Source of the DNA: Thiotrichaceae bacterium
GTDB taxonomy: Bacteria; Pseudomonadota; Gammaproteobacteria; Thiotrichales; Thiotrichaceae
Assembly: GCA_027008885.1 (NCBI GenBank)
Contig: JALVDQ010000355.1
Span: forward strand, 1 to 8,463
Reading direction: 5' to 3'
Length of the DNA: 8,463 nucleotides
A model generated the notes under the pieces. It did no database searches. It was not told the origin of the DNA and saw only the letters and a list, made by a program, of their open reading frames with translations. Within the stretch, counting starts at the first letter, position 1. Each line of letters opens with the position of its first letter. Made by a program: the position numbers and the translations under genes. Shown here piece by piece: positions 1 to 5,896 of the stretch.

Positions 1-23
1 AAACCTTCTTTATGGAAATTAAA

Positions 24-47
24 GGGTTACGCTTAGGCTAACCTACG
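24..47. repeat. Decayed REP-like hairpin (copy R1)
   Basis: GGGTTACGCTTAGGCTAACC followed by TACGAAACT matches the second hairpin at 2467-2497 and the one at 8166-8196. The stem is reduced to GGTTA (25-29) pairing with TAACC (39-43). The outer GTC/GAC part of the stem is missing. The CCTACGAAACT tail is shared with 2493-2503, which supports common origin. It lies downstream of the minus-strand gene that ends at 82. Confidence 0.6.
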
Positions 48-81
48 AAACTGTACTACCGCGCTGTAACCCCAATATTCT

Positions 82-420
82 TTATTGTGTTTTTTCACCA
101 ATAAAGTTATGTGGGTTCTTCAAATAACTTCTATCATATTTGAATTTATATCCGATCTTTTGTGCTGTAATCTTATCTAAGCTCATATTTGTCCGTAAGA
201 TAAACTTCCCGTCTGGATCTGTTATTGCCTTTTCATTTTCCCAACCTTCTGAGAAAAAATTGATAGTCACTCCTTCTATAGGATTTCCCGCAGAATCAAG
301 AACTATACCCGAATAGGTATACCTAAGATCAGGGATATAGTTATTTGTGTAATAAATTAAAGTCGCAACGAGTAAAATTATGCCGCCAAATATGTAAAAG
401 ATTTTTTTCATGGTGCGCAT
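82..420 (-). CDS. Small membrane-anchored protein with carboxypeptidase-regulatory-like domain
   Basis: This encodes 112 residues when started at the ATG at 420 (MRTMKKIF...). An AGG Shine-Dalgarno-like triplet lies 9 nt upstream (432-430); the ATG at 411 is the alternative start. The open frame continues up to 561, but that extension is translation of a 7-bp repeat array and of the C-rich element, so it is almost certainly not part of the protein. Residues 7-25 form one hydrophobic segment, either a signal anchor or an uncleaved signal peptide. Residues about 34-90 look like a carboxypeptidase-regulatory-like or Big-type beta sandwich: the pattern G-x-V-x-D-x-x-G-x-P-I-x-G-V at 38-51 is followed by T-D-x-D-G-x-F at 67-73. 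Such domains are usually binding or structural modules, not enzymes, and would sit outside the inner membrane. It is divergent from argS. The specific function is not recognisable. Confidence 0.7.
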   Translation of the reverse strand: MRTMKKIFYIFGGIILLVATLIYYTNNYIPDLRYTYSGIVLDSAGNPIEGVTINFFSEGWENEKAITDPDGKFILRTNMSLDKITAQKIGYKFKYDRSYLKNPHNFIGEKTQ

Positions 421-432
421 TGTCTCTGTCCT

Positions 433-474
433 GTCTTTTGTCTTTTGTCTTTTGTCTTTTGTCTTCTGTCTTCT
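433..474. repeat. 7-bp tandem repeat array GTCTTTT/GTCTTCT
   Basis: Six perfect-register 7-bp units: four GTCTTTT (433-460) then two GTCTTCT (461-474), trailing into GTCCTCA. The purine strand reads as a QKTKDR-type repeat in the open frame upstream of the 82-420 gene. The array sits just before a copy of the ACCCATC-C(n) element, and the same order recurs at 2513-2569. It could vary in length by slippage, and it lies immediately upstream of the start codon at 420. Confidence 0.9.
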
Positions 475-484
475 GTCCTCAGAC

Positions 485-519
485 ACCCATCCCCCCCCTT
501 TTTTTATATATTTTTGTGT
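485..519 (+). repeat. Dispersed C-rich/T-rich element, copy 1 of 5
   Basis: ACCCAT followed by eight C, seven T, ATATATTTTTGTG. The similarity with copy 3 continues to 546: a GTGTAA junction, then ACGAAATACAGG. Here the 3' part also forms an inverted repeat, CCTGTATT (522-529) with AATACAGG (539-546) around a 9-nt loop. It lies between the divergent gene at 82-420 and argS, about 120 nt before the argS start. Function unknown. Confidence 0.85.
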
Positions 520-642
520 AACCTGTATTGAGTAACGAAATACAGGAGCACCAATTAACAACCTGCCGCCTTAATTGTGTACCAGCAATCCGGGACTTGA
601 GTTACTATAAACATTCCAAACAATACGTTAAACTCCTCTTCC

Positions 643-2373
643 ATGAATATTTGCACACGACTTGATGAAAAAGTAAAACAGGCGCTTGTTGCGGCGGGCG
701 CTGATAAAGACACTCCTGCGCTTGTCAAACCCTCTTCACGCCCCGAGTTTGGTGACTACCAGGCAAATGGTGTGATGGGCACGGCAAAAAAGCTGAAGAT
801 GAATCCGCGCGATCTGGCGGCAAAGGTGCTGGATAATCTGGATTTGTCGGAGATGGCGGAGAAACTGGAAATTGCAGGTCCTGGCTTTATCAATATCCAC
901 CTGAAAAACGAGTGGCTGGCAGAGCGTCTTGAAGAGATGCTGGCATCAGATCATCTTGCTGTCGAAAAATCACAACACCCGCAAACCGTGGTGATTGACT
1001 ATTCCGCTCCCAATCTTGCCAAAGAAATGCACGTTGGGCATTTGCGTTCAACCATTATTGGCGATGCCATGGCGCGCCTTCTGGATTTCATCGGTCACAA
1101 GGTCATTCGCCAGAATCATGTGGGCGACTGGGGTACGCAATTTGGTATGTTGCTGACCTATATGGGCGAATTGCAGGACAGGGATGAAGAGCTTTCCATG
1201 CAGTTATCCGACCTTGAAAAATTCTATCAGGCGGCAAAAATCCGTTTTGATGAAGACCCGGACTTTGCTCATCGGGCGCGTCAGAATGTGGTCAAATTGC
1301 AGTCTGGCGACCCTGAATTTCTCAAGCTCTGGCGGCAGTTTATTGATATTTCATTAAGCCACTGCGATGCAATCTACGAGACTTTGGGGGTCTTGCTAAA
1401 ACGCTCGGATGTAATGCCGGAAAGCGCCTATAATGATGATCTTGCAAATGTTGTGGCAGACCTTGAACGTGCCGCAATGCTCACCGAAGATCAGGGCGCA
1501 AAATGCGTTTTTATGGAAGAGTTCAAGACGAAAGATGGCAAAATCACACCGATGATTGTGCAAAAATCGGATGGTGGTTATCTATACGCCACAACCGATC
1601 TCGCCGCGTTACGTTATCGGCATAACAAACTGGGCATGACCAGAGGCTTGTACTTTGTTGATGCACGCCAGTCTTTGCATCTAAAACAGGTATTTACCGC
1701 AGCCAAAAAAGCAGGATTTGTACCTGAGGAAACGCAACTCGAACACATGGCATTTGGCACCATGATGGGCAAGGACGGAACCCCGTTTAAAACCCGCGAT
1801 GGTGGCACGGTCAAGCTTATCGACCTGTTAAATGAGGCACAGCAACGCGCCTTTGATCTGGTTACACAGAAAAATCCGGAGCTGGACGAGGCAAGTCGCC
1901 GAAGCATCGCAAAAACAGTCGGTATTGGCGCGGTCAAATACGCCGATCTCAGCAAAAATCGTAACTCGGACTATATTTTCAACTGGGATACGATGCTCAG
2001 TTTTGAGGGCAATACCGCGCCTTATCTGCAATATGCCTATGCGCGCATCCAGAGTATTTTCCGCAAGGCGGGCAAGATCGACACAAACGCCAGAATCAGC
2101 CTGAATGAAACACAGGAAAGGCAACTGGCAGGCAAACTGCTACAGCTTTCAGAAACGCTTGAAACAGTCGCCAGAGAAGGCACTCCCAACCTGCTGTGCA
2201 ACTATCTGTTTGAACTGGCGGGTCATTTTATGAGCTTTTACGAAGCCTGCCCGATTATGCAGGCAAGCGACGAAGCCAGCAAACAAAGCCGCCTGAAACT
2301 GGCTTTATTGACCGCAAAAACACTAAAAACAGGTTTGGGCTTGCTGGGAATTGATGTCATGGAGCGTATGTAA
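643..2373 (+). CDS. argS: Arginyl-tRNA synthetase
   Basis: This class I aminoacyl-tRNA synthetase charges tRNA-Arg with arginine using ATP, in the cytoplasm. The product is 576 residues, essentially the length of the E. coli enzyme (577). The N-terminal additional domain, which contacts the tRNA D-loop, spans about 1-100 and contains the R-P-E-F-G-D-Y-Q-A-N block. The HIGH signature appears as HVGH at 130-133, after the typical S-A-P-N-x-A-K-E-M-H run. As in most bacterial ArgRS, no canonical KMSKS is present; G-T-P-F-K-T-R at 379-385 occupies that region. The DALR-type anticodon-binding domain covers about 455-576 (N-T-A-P-Y-L-Q-Y-A-Y-A-R) and ends in the conserved G-I-x-x-x-E-R-M. The ATG at 643 matches the usual N-terminus, although no strong Shine-Dalgarno is visible. 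It appears to be transcribed alone: repeats flank it on both sides. Confidence 0.98.
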   Translation: MNICTRLDEKVKQALVAAGADKDTPALVKPSSRPEFGDYQANGVMGTAKKLKMNPRDLAAKVLDNLDLSEMAEKLEIAGPGFINIHLKNEWLAERLEEMLASDHLAVEKSQHPQTVVIDYSAPNLAKEMHVGHLRSTIIGDAMARLLDFIGHKVIRQNHVGDWGTQFGMLLTYMGELQDRDEELSMQLSDLEKFYQAAKIRFDEDPDFAHRARQNVVKLQSGDPEFLKLWRQFIDISLSHCDAIYETLGVLLKRSDVMPESAYNDDLANVVADLERAAMLTEDQGAKCVFMEEFKTKDGKITPMIVQKSDGGYLYATTDLAALRYRHNKLGMTRGLYFVDARQSLHLKQVFTAAKKAGFVPEETQLEHMAFGTMMGKDGTPFKTRDGGTVKLIDLLNEAQQRAFDLVTQKNPELDEASRRSIAKTVGIGAVKYADLSKNRNSDYIFNWDTMLSFEGNTAPYLQYAYARIQSIFRKAGKIDTNARISLNETQERQLAGKLLQLSETLETVAREGTPNLLCNYLFELAGHFMSFYEACPIMQASDEASKQSRLKLALLTAKTLKTGLGLLGIDVMERM

Positions 2374-2391
2374 GAGTCAGCACAATAATAT

Positions 2392-2420
2392 ACCCATCCC
2401 CCTGTTTTTACATATTTTGC
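2392..2420 (+). repeat. Dispersed C-rich/T-rich element, copy 2 of 5
   Basis: ACCCAT, five C, TG, TTTTTACATATTTTG, starting 19 nt after the argS stop codon. It is followed directly by the REP pair at 2424-2497. With copy 3 at 2537 it forms direct repeats bracketing the REP pair, with a period of 145 bp. Confidence 0.85.
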
Positions 2421-2423
2421 CTA

Positions 2424-2497
2424 GGTTGGATTAGCGTAGCGTAATCCAACATAGTGCCATGATCTTGTCGGATTACGCTCAGGCTAATCCGACCTAC
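2424..2497. repeat. Inverted pair of REP-like hairpins (BIME-like)
   Basis: Hairpin 1 has arms GTTGGATTA (2425-2433) and TAATCCAAC (2442-2450) with loop GCGTAGCG. Hairpin 2 has arms GTCGGATTA (2467-2475) and TAATCCGAC (2485-2493) with loop CGCTCAGGC. Read on the minus strand, hairpin 2 is TAGGTCGGATTAGC..., the same unit as hairpin 1 (TAGGTTGGATTAGC...), so the two are in inverted orientation, as in bacterial interspersed mosaic elements. The linker is ATAGTGCCATGATCTT. Such REP units are normally mobilised by TnpA-REP (RAYT) transposases, and none is in the window. The pair may also protect or terminate the argS transcript, but no U-tract follows either stem. Confidence 0.85.
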
Positions 2498-2512
2498 GAA
2501 ACTCTATTTTCT

Positions 2513-2533
2513 ATCTTCTGTTCTCTGTCTTCT
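2513..2533. repeat. Short 7-bp pyrimidine array
   Basis: Three 7-bp units, ATCTTCT, GTTCTCT and GTCTTCT, end three bases before a copy of the ACCCATC element. Array, short GAT/GAC spacer and element follow in the same order at 433-519, so the array belongs to the composite repeat. Confidence 0.7.
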
Positions 2534-2536
2534 GAT

Positions 2537-2569
2537 ACCCATCCCCCCTGTTTTTTATATATTTTTGTG
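2537..2569 (+). repeat. Dispersed C-rich/T-rich element, copy 3 of 5
   Basis: ACCCAT, six C, TG, six T, ATATATTTTTGTG. Similarity to copy 1 extends to 2595 through GTGTAA and ACGAAATACAGG. The left arm of the inverted repeat seen in copy 1 (CCTGTATT) has decayed here to a TGTGTT form, while the right arm AATACAGG is intact. It lies 111 nt before the start codon of the lytic transglycosylase gene. Confidence 0.85.
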
Positions 2570-2680
2570 TAATGTGTTGAAAAACGAAATACAGGCTGTC
2601 TACATCTACAACTTGATAATTGAATTATGACTCATTAATAGTTTATGCTCCCAGAAATTAATGGCCACTATTGACTACCT

Positions 2681-3520
2681 GTGAAATTTACTTCTTATTC
2701 TGTTTTCTTTTTTATTGCTTGTATGATCTGTAATAATCAGGTCTCCGCGAGGAATCAGTTTGATTTTGATTCGTTCAATCTTTATATTGCAAGCGCGCTC
2801 AGTGACCAGGCTTTAAAGGATTTTAAGGAGGTTAGTGCCAGCGTCAAAAATAATATTTTCTGGAAGGGAAAACGCGCCCAGAATAAATATGAATCTGCTT
2901 ATAAGCGTTCGCGTCCTTATTTGCACAAACTCTTCAGGGATGATGTCCCTGATTTTGTGTTTTTGATTCCATATCTGGAATCCGGCTGGCGGGCAACCAA
3001 AGGCAGAAAAAAATCAGATTATGGCTACTGGCAGATGGTGACCGAGGTGGTTGCTGAAATCAAAACACTGGAACATGCCTCTGCTGCCTTAAAAAAAATG
3101 CATCCTGATAAAATTCGTTCTAATCTGCTGTTGAGTACCGAAGCTGCCATAATCCACCTGAAGCGTTATTATTTTTATTTTCGCCATGTTGCCAATTTTG
3201 CCGAAGCTGATGCCTGGTTGTTTGCTGTCACCTCCTATAACTGGGGAGCAGGAAATGTAAAACGTACTCTCTTGAAAATGCAAAAAGAAATGCCCGCCAA
3301 AAATAAGTCAGCTCCTGATTTTGCCAGTTTTTATCACTATCTGTATACCTTGAGTAACAAGCATCCCAAAGACAAATCAATGCGCGTAGCACTGGAATAT
3401 CTGCCTAACCTGTGGAATATCGCTTTACTGATTCAGGCATACCAGAAAAAACATCCTGTAAAAAAACGAAATAAAAAACACGCTAAAAAAACTGTTCTGA
3501 GTTCCTTGAAAAAACTTTAG
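2681..3520 (+). CDS. Exported lytic transglycosylase, MltD-like SLT domain
   Basis: The product is 279 residues, probably a periplasmic peptidoglycan-cleaving enzyme of the GH23 SLT fold (MltD type). The N-terminus (K2 then a hydrophobic run at 8-17, ending V-S-A at 21-23) is a plausible Sec signal peptide with cleavage near residue 23. The SLT domain covers about 80-215. It has F-L-I-P-Y-L-E-S-G-W with E100 as predicted catalytic acid, then S-D-Y-G-Y-W-Q-M (112-119) in place of the usual G-A-x-G-L-W-Q-F, and T-S-Y-N-W-G-A-G-N (184-192) matching the A-Y-N-x-G-x-G-N motif. The C-terminus is very lysine-rich and no LysM domain is visible, unlike classic MltD. The start is a GTG at 2681, forced by an in-frame TGA at 2672-2674, with no Shine-Dalgarno visible. 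A seven-codon ATG reading frame at 2661-2684 overlaps it. The gene appears monocistronic. Confidence 0.85.
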   Translation: MKFTSYSVFFFIACMICNNQVSARNQFDFDSFNLYIASALSDQALKDFKEVSASVKNNIFWKGKRAQNKYESAYKRSRPYLHKLFRDDVPDFVFLIPYLESGWRATKGRKKSDYGYWQMVTEVVAEIKTLEHASAALKKMHPDKIRSNLLLSTEAAIIHLKRYYFYFRHVANFAEADAWLFAVTSYNWGAGNVKRTLLKMQKEMPAKNKSAPDFASFYHYLYTLSNKHPKDKSMRVALEYLPNLWNIALLIQAYQKKHPVKKRNKKHAKKTVLSSLKKL

Positions 3521-3521
3521 A

Positions 3522-3605
3522 GAGTCGTTGCTGAAAGTTTGTTTTAATTGCCTCAGAAGTACCATTTAAAAACTGAATACAAACATTGGTATCGAGCAGG
3601 TACAT
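3522..3605 (-). pseudogene. Relic of a VapC-type PIN-domain toxin, N-terminus only
   Basis: From the ATG at 3605 the minus strand reads M-Y-L-L-D-T-N-V-C-I-Q-F-L-N-G-T-S-E-A-I and then K-T-N-F-Q-Q-R. The opening M-Y-L-L-D-T-N with its aspartate is the characteristic first strand and first catalytic acid of VapC PIN-domain ribonucleases, and F-Q-Q at about 24-26 is also typical of that position. After about 28 codons the similarity stops where the frame enters the 3' end of the lytic transglycosylase gene. The remaining roughly 100 residues, with the other acidic residues, are absent. It is non-functional as a nuclease. The call rests on a short match recognised by eye. Confidence 0.65.
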
Positions 3606-3674
3606 TTATAAAAATGCCTCTCTGCTTTCATAGTTACCTTGTGCATCTCGTTGAAGCGTATCACCTTCCCAAAT
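3606..3674 (-). pseudogene. Relic of the partner antitoxin, C-terminus only
   Basis: Directly upstream of the toxin relic, the minus strand is open for W-E-G-D-T-L-Q-R-D-A-Q-G-N-Y-E-S-R-E-A-F-L and then TAA at 3608-3606, abutting the ATG of the PIN fragment. That head-to-tail junction is the usual arrangement of antitoxin and toxin genes. Which antitoxin family it came from cannot be told from this stub. Further upstream the frame runs into short repeats, so the N-terminal DNA-binding part is lost. Confidence 0.45.
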
Positions 3675-3706
3675 GTGCAAACGAAGGATAGTGTGCAAAT
3701 GAAGGA
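3675..3706. repeat. 14-bp direct repeat, period 18
   Basis: GTGCAAACGAAGGA (3675-3688) and GTGCAAATGAAGGA (3693-3706) differ at one base. On the minus strand they make a repeated PSFAH peptide in an otherwise meaningless 61-residue open frame. They mark the upstream edge of the toxin-antitoxin relic. Confidence 0.7.
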
Positions 3707-3726
3707 GGTGTAACTGTTTTCCTCCT

Positions 3727-3788
3727 TTCAAATCTCTGCGGTTCTCTGCGAATATCTCTGTGTTCCTCTGCGTAACGATAGATTTGAA
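3727..3788. repeat. CTCTGCG array flanked by 8-bp inverted repeats
   Basis: Four degenerate 10-12 bp units, each starting CTCTGCG or CTCTGTG, lie at about 3735-3772. They are enclosed by TTCAAATC (3727-3734) and its reverse complement GATTTGAA (3781-3788). Similar CGCAGAG arrays occur in spacers of many unrelated bacterial genomes, as general recollection. The flanking inverted repeats would let the ends pair and give the array a defined boundary. The rest of 3789-3857 shows nothing recognisable. Confidence 0.7.
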
Positions 3789-3857
3789 CTCCGAAACTTG
3801 AAGTTTTTATATTCGCAACTTGTCTTCGTATTCCGCAAGGCTTCATACGTTGCTGCT

Positions 3858-3886
3858 ACCCATCCCCCCTGTTTTTGATATGTTTT
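3858..3886 (+). repeat. Dispersed C-rich/T-rich element, copy 4 of 5
   Basis: ACCCAT, six C, TG, TTTTTGATATGTTTT. It directly abuts the stop codon of the minus-strand COG2836 gene (3889-3887) and lies in the spacer between two convergent genes. That position argues against a promoter role for the element as a whole. Confidence 0.85.
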
Positions 3887-4588
3887 TTAGAAGATATGAA
3901 ACTGCAATAGTGCATGTGATTCAGGGTATATTGCCAGTAGCAAGCTAATAAAGCCCATAATAATCAATACACTGCCTGAAAAATAGCGGATTTTTTGGGA
4001 TTCCCTTAAGGGCGCCAGGCGACCTGTTAGAAACCCTGCTGCCATGAGAGGCGTGAGTGTTCCAAGTCCGAATGACAGCATAAAAAAGGCTGAATTTAAG
4101 GCGCCATTATTGGCGGGAGAGATAAGCAAAACATAGTAAACCAGTCCGCAGGGTAACCAGCCCCAGACTGCACCAAACAAAAATGCCTGCCAGAGATTTT
4201 TTACCGGAAGCAAACGCTGCCCCACAGGTTGCAGGATTTTCCACAGTGGCGTGCCGATTTTTTCGATTCTGGAAAATTGGGGAAACCAGCCTGCGATATA
4301 AAAACCCATTGCAATAATCAGTAATGAAGCGATTAAACGCAAGACGCCGATACCCGCTTCCGGCAGTAAAAAATCTCTCAGGGTTTGTCCAAACCAGCCA
4401 ATCAGAAAACCGGCTGTAATATAGCTAATAATGCGCCCGCCATTATAGGCAAAGGTATAAAGCCCGAGTTGTGCCGTATTTTTACGAATATCGGGGCTAA
4501 GGCTCATGGTCATTGCTCCCACCAGTCCACCGCACATGCCAAAACAATGCAGACTGCTAAGCAAACCAATAAAAAAAGCGACAATCAT
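3887..4588 (-). CDS. COG2836 (TauE/SafE-like) membrane protein
   Basis: The product is 233 residues with about six membrane spans (roughly 2-27, 45-66, 80-101, 135-156, 166-186, 202-221). The family is marked by H-C-F-G-M-C-G-G at 14-21 in the first helix and W-G-W-L-P-C-G-L-V-Y at 142-151 in the fourth. Both are conserved in the proteobacterial sulfite exporter TauE/SafE-like group and resemble the paired cysteine helices of CcdA/DsbD. Relatives are commonly found beside cbb3 oxidase assembly genes (ccoGHIS). The annotation as sulfite exporter is nominal: intramembrane Cys and Met suggest copper or thiol chemistry, which is inference. It is the last gene of the SCO unit, 93 bp after the SCO stop codon. 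No strong Shine-Dalgarno precedes the ATG, and an 8-bp inverted repeat (4588-4595 with 4658-4665) spans the gap. Confidence 0.85.
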   Translation of the reverse strand: MIVAFFIGLLSSLHCFGMCGGLVGAMTMSLSPDIRKNTAQLGLYTFAYNGGRIISYITAGFLIGWFGQTLRDFLLPEAGIGVLRLIASLLIIAMGFYIAGWFPQFSRIEKIGTPLWKILQPVGQRLLPVKNLWQAFLFGAVWGWLPCGLVYYVLLISPANNGALNSAFFMLSFGLGTLTPLMAAGFLTGRLAPLRESQKIRYFSGSVLIIMGFISLLLAIYPESHALLQFHIF

Positions 4589-4681
4589 GTATTCACAAAC
4601 GCTTTTATTAAAAAACGGCTTGCCAAAAAGTCTGCTGCCTTATTGCAATGCAGATTATGAATACACAGGCAGGGCACAGGA

Positions 4682-5299
4682 TTATTCCGCCAGCAACTTG
4701 CGAACTTCTTTTACTATCGTCTCTGGCGCGGTGCCATGTGCCAGTGTTTTACGCAGCTTGCCCTTTTTATCAATCAGATAGGTATAGGAAGAATGATCTA
4801 CCAGATAGCCAACCGCAGAATGGCTTTCTACCATTTTATAAGCGGCTCCATAGCGTTTTGTGATGTCATCAATCACTTCTTTTTCTGCCGTTGCACCGAT
4901 GATATTGGGGTGAAAATAGGCAGCGTATTCTTTTAGGCGAGTAACATTATCCCTGTCCGGATCGACACTCACAAAAATGGATTGCACGTCTGCCAGCTCT
5001 TTTTCCGTCAACTGGTTTAGTGCCTGGCTTAGTAATGCCAGTGAGGTTGGACAAATATCCGGGCATTGGGTATAACCAAAATAGAGGATAACAACCTTGC
5101 CTCGCAGCTCTTGCAGTGACAAATCCCTGTCCTGAATCTCAACTGTAAAGTCACCACCCACCGGCTTTGCACTTAGTGGCAAGCTGTTTGTATGCTGTAC
5201 GGGCTGGTCATTCTGCGGATGCCAGAAAAATAATACCCAGACAAGCGCAATACTCAGGATTGCAATTAAAGACAGAGCCACTCCATTCTTTTTGTTCAT
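4682..5299 (-). CDS. SCO1/SenC/PrrC family copper chaperone
   Basis: The product is 205 residues when started at MNKKNG at 5299. The frame stays open to 5578, but that extension overlaps the upstream gene and lacks family similarity. Residues 7-26 form a single N-terminal membrane anchor, leaving a periplasmic thioredoxin-like domain (about 48-205). The copper site is clear: C79-P-D-I-C83 in Y-F-G-Y-T-Q-C-P-D-I-C-P-T and the distal H169 in V-D-H-S-S-Y-T-Y-L-I. The S-V-D-P-D-R-D block at 111-117 is also typical. SCO proteins deliver copper to, or reduce the cysteines of, the CuA site of cytochrome oxidase subunit II; some bacterial members serve cbb3 oxidase or thiol redox balance. The gene follows the FixH-like gene after 46 bp, so co-transcription is likely. 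Confidence 0.95.
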   Translation of the reverse strand: MNKKNGVALSLIAILSIALVWVLFFWHPQNDQPVQHTNSLPLSAKPVGGDFTVEIQDRDLSLQELRGKVVILYFGYTQCPDICPTSLALLSQALNQLTEKELADVQSIFVSVDPDRDNVTRLKEYAAYFHPNIIGATAEKEVIDDITKRYGAAYKMVESHSAVGYLVDHSSYTYLIDKKGKLRKTLAHGTAPETIVKEVRKLLAE

Positions 5300-5345
5300 A
5301 AAAATTACCCAGGAAATTAATAAATTAAGGCGAAAAGAAGAAATT

Positions 5346-5864
5346 TTATTTAAGCGTATAAAACCGAAAAGGTGCCATAAGCAAACCCCGCTCTGTTTGC
5401 AAAAGCACTCTTGCCTCCCAATCCATTTTCTGGCGCACACACACGGGTAATATTGCCTTGCCCTTAAACTGTGTTTTGCCCACTGGTTCAAGTTTGGGGC
5501 GGTTATATCCCATATCCATACCGATACCGGTAAAATCCACTTCAGCTTCCGAAACCTCAACGCCATCGACTTTAACATCGAGTTTCAGCGGTCGCAGAAT
5601 GGGGATCGTATTTGGCGTGATTGAAAAAGTCACCTGACCACCACCTGGTAGTTGTGAAGTGCAGGCAGCCTTGCGCAAATCACAGTTTTGATCAAGCTCG
5701 GCGGAAGCCGCTACCGTTGGTCTCAGCATATCCTTGAGTTTGTAACTGACTGCCAGAAGCAAGACAAGAGCCAGCAGTGCCACGCCTGTCCACAGGTTTA
5801 TTGCCTGTTTGGAGCTTGTAGCCTGCTTTGCGGATTGCCCGGATGATTGATCATTTACTGCCAT
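5346..5864 (-). CDS. FixH/YtkA-like single-span membrane protein linked to SCO
   Basis: The product is 172 residues. A polar Ser/Gln/Lys-rich cytoplasmic tail (1-21) is followed by one membrane span (about 22-41) and a periplasmic beta-rich domain (about 55-172). The domain carries C61-x6-C68 and a lone C142 in L-P-V-C-V-R. It also has a D-F-x-G-x-G-M-D-M-G-Y-N-R-P segment (110-123) whose M-D-M-G recalls the methionine-containing core of FixH/YtkA-like proteins. This resembles unnamed proteins next to SCO genes in proteobacterial oxidase loci. A role in handling copper or redox partners for oxidase assembly is inferred from the neighbours, not shown by the sequence. It is the first gene of the three-gene unit. 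The ATG at 5864 is followed by a normal N-terminus. Its upstream spacer holds copy 5 of the C-rich element and a strong palindrome. Confidence 0.75.
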   Translation of the reverse strand: MAVNDQSSGQSAKQATSSKQAINLWTGVALLALVLLLAVSYKLKDMLRPTVAASAELDQNCDLRKAACTSQLPGGGQVTFSITPNTIPILRPLKLDVKVDGVEVSEAEVDFTGIGMDMGYNRPKLEPVGKTQFKGKAILPVCVRQKMDWEARVLLQTERGLLMAPFRFYTLK

Positions 5865-5896
5865 TTTGTTCTACTCAAAACAGAATTGTTTAATTT

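Noticed and set aside
433..474. Possible CRISPR array
   Set aside because: The units are contiguous 7-mers with no spacers; the same objection excludes the CTCTGCG array and the 51-bp repeat.
485..519. G-quadruplex on the strand opposite the C-run
   Set aside because: Each copy has only two G-runs (the long run plus GGG), too few for an intramolecular quadruplex.
421..561. N-terminal extension of the 82-420 gene with a QKTKD-type repeat
   Set aside because: The extension is translation of the 7-bp array and the C-rich element; a start with better context lies at 420.
1768..1800. Loss of the KMSKS motif in ArgRS
   Set aside because: Most bacterial ArgRS enzymes lack a canonical KMSKS; the P-F-K-T-R region is normal for the family.
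1614..2124. Open frames of about 90-113 residues on both strands inside argS
   Set aside because: They are shadows of the well-conserved argS frame with no recognisable features.
2425..2493. Rho-independent terminator of argS
   Set aside because: The stems are real, but neither is followed by a U-tract, and the same hairpins occur elsewhere away from gene ends.
3661..3846. 61-residue open frame on the minus strand
   Set aside because: It covers the short direct repeat and the CTCTGCG array, and its repeated PSFAH comes from the 14-bp repeat. It is not a gene.
5300..5578. N-terminal extension of the SCO gene
   Set aside because: It overlaps the FixH-like gene in another frame, and the family-typical anchor begins at MNKKNG (5299).
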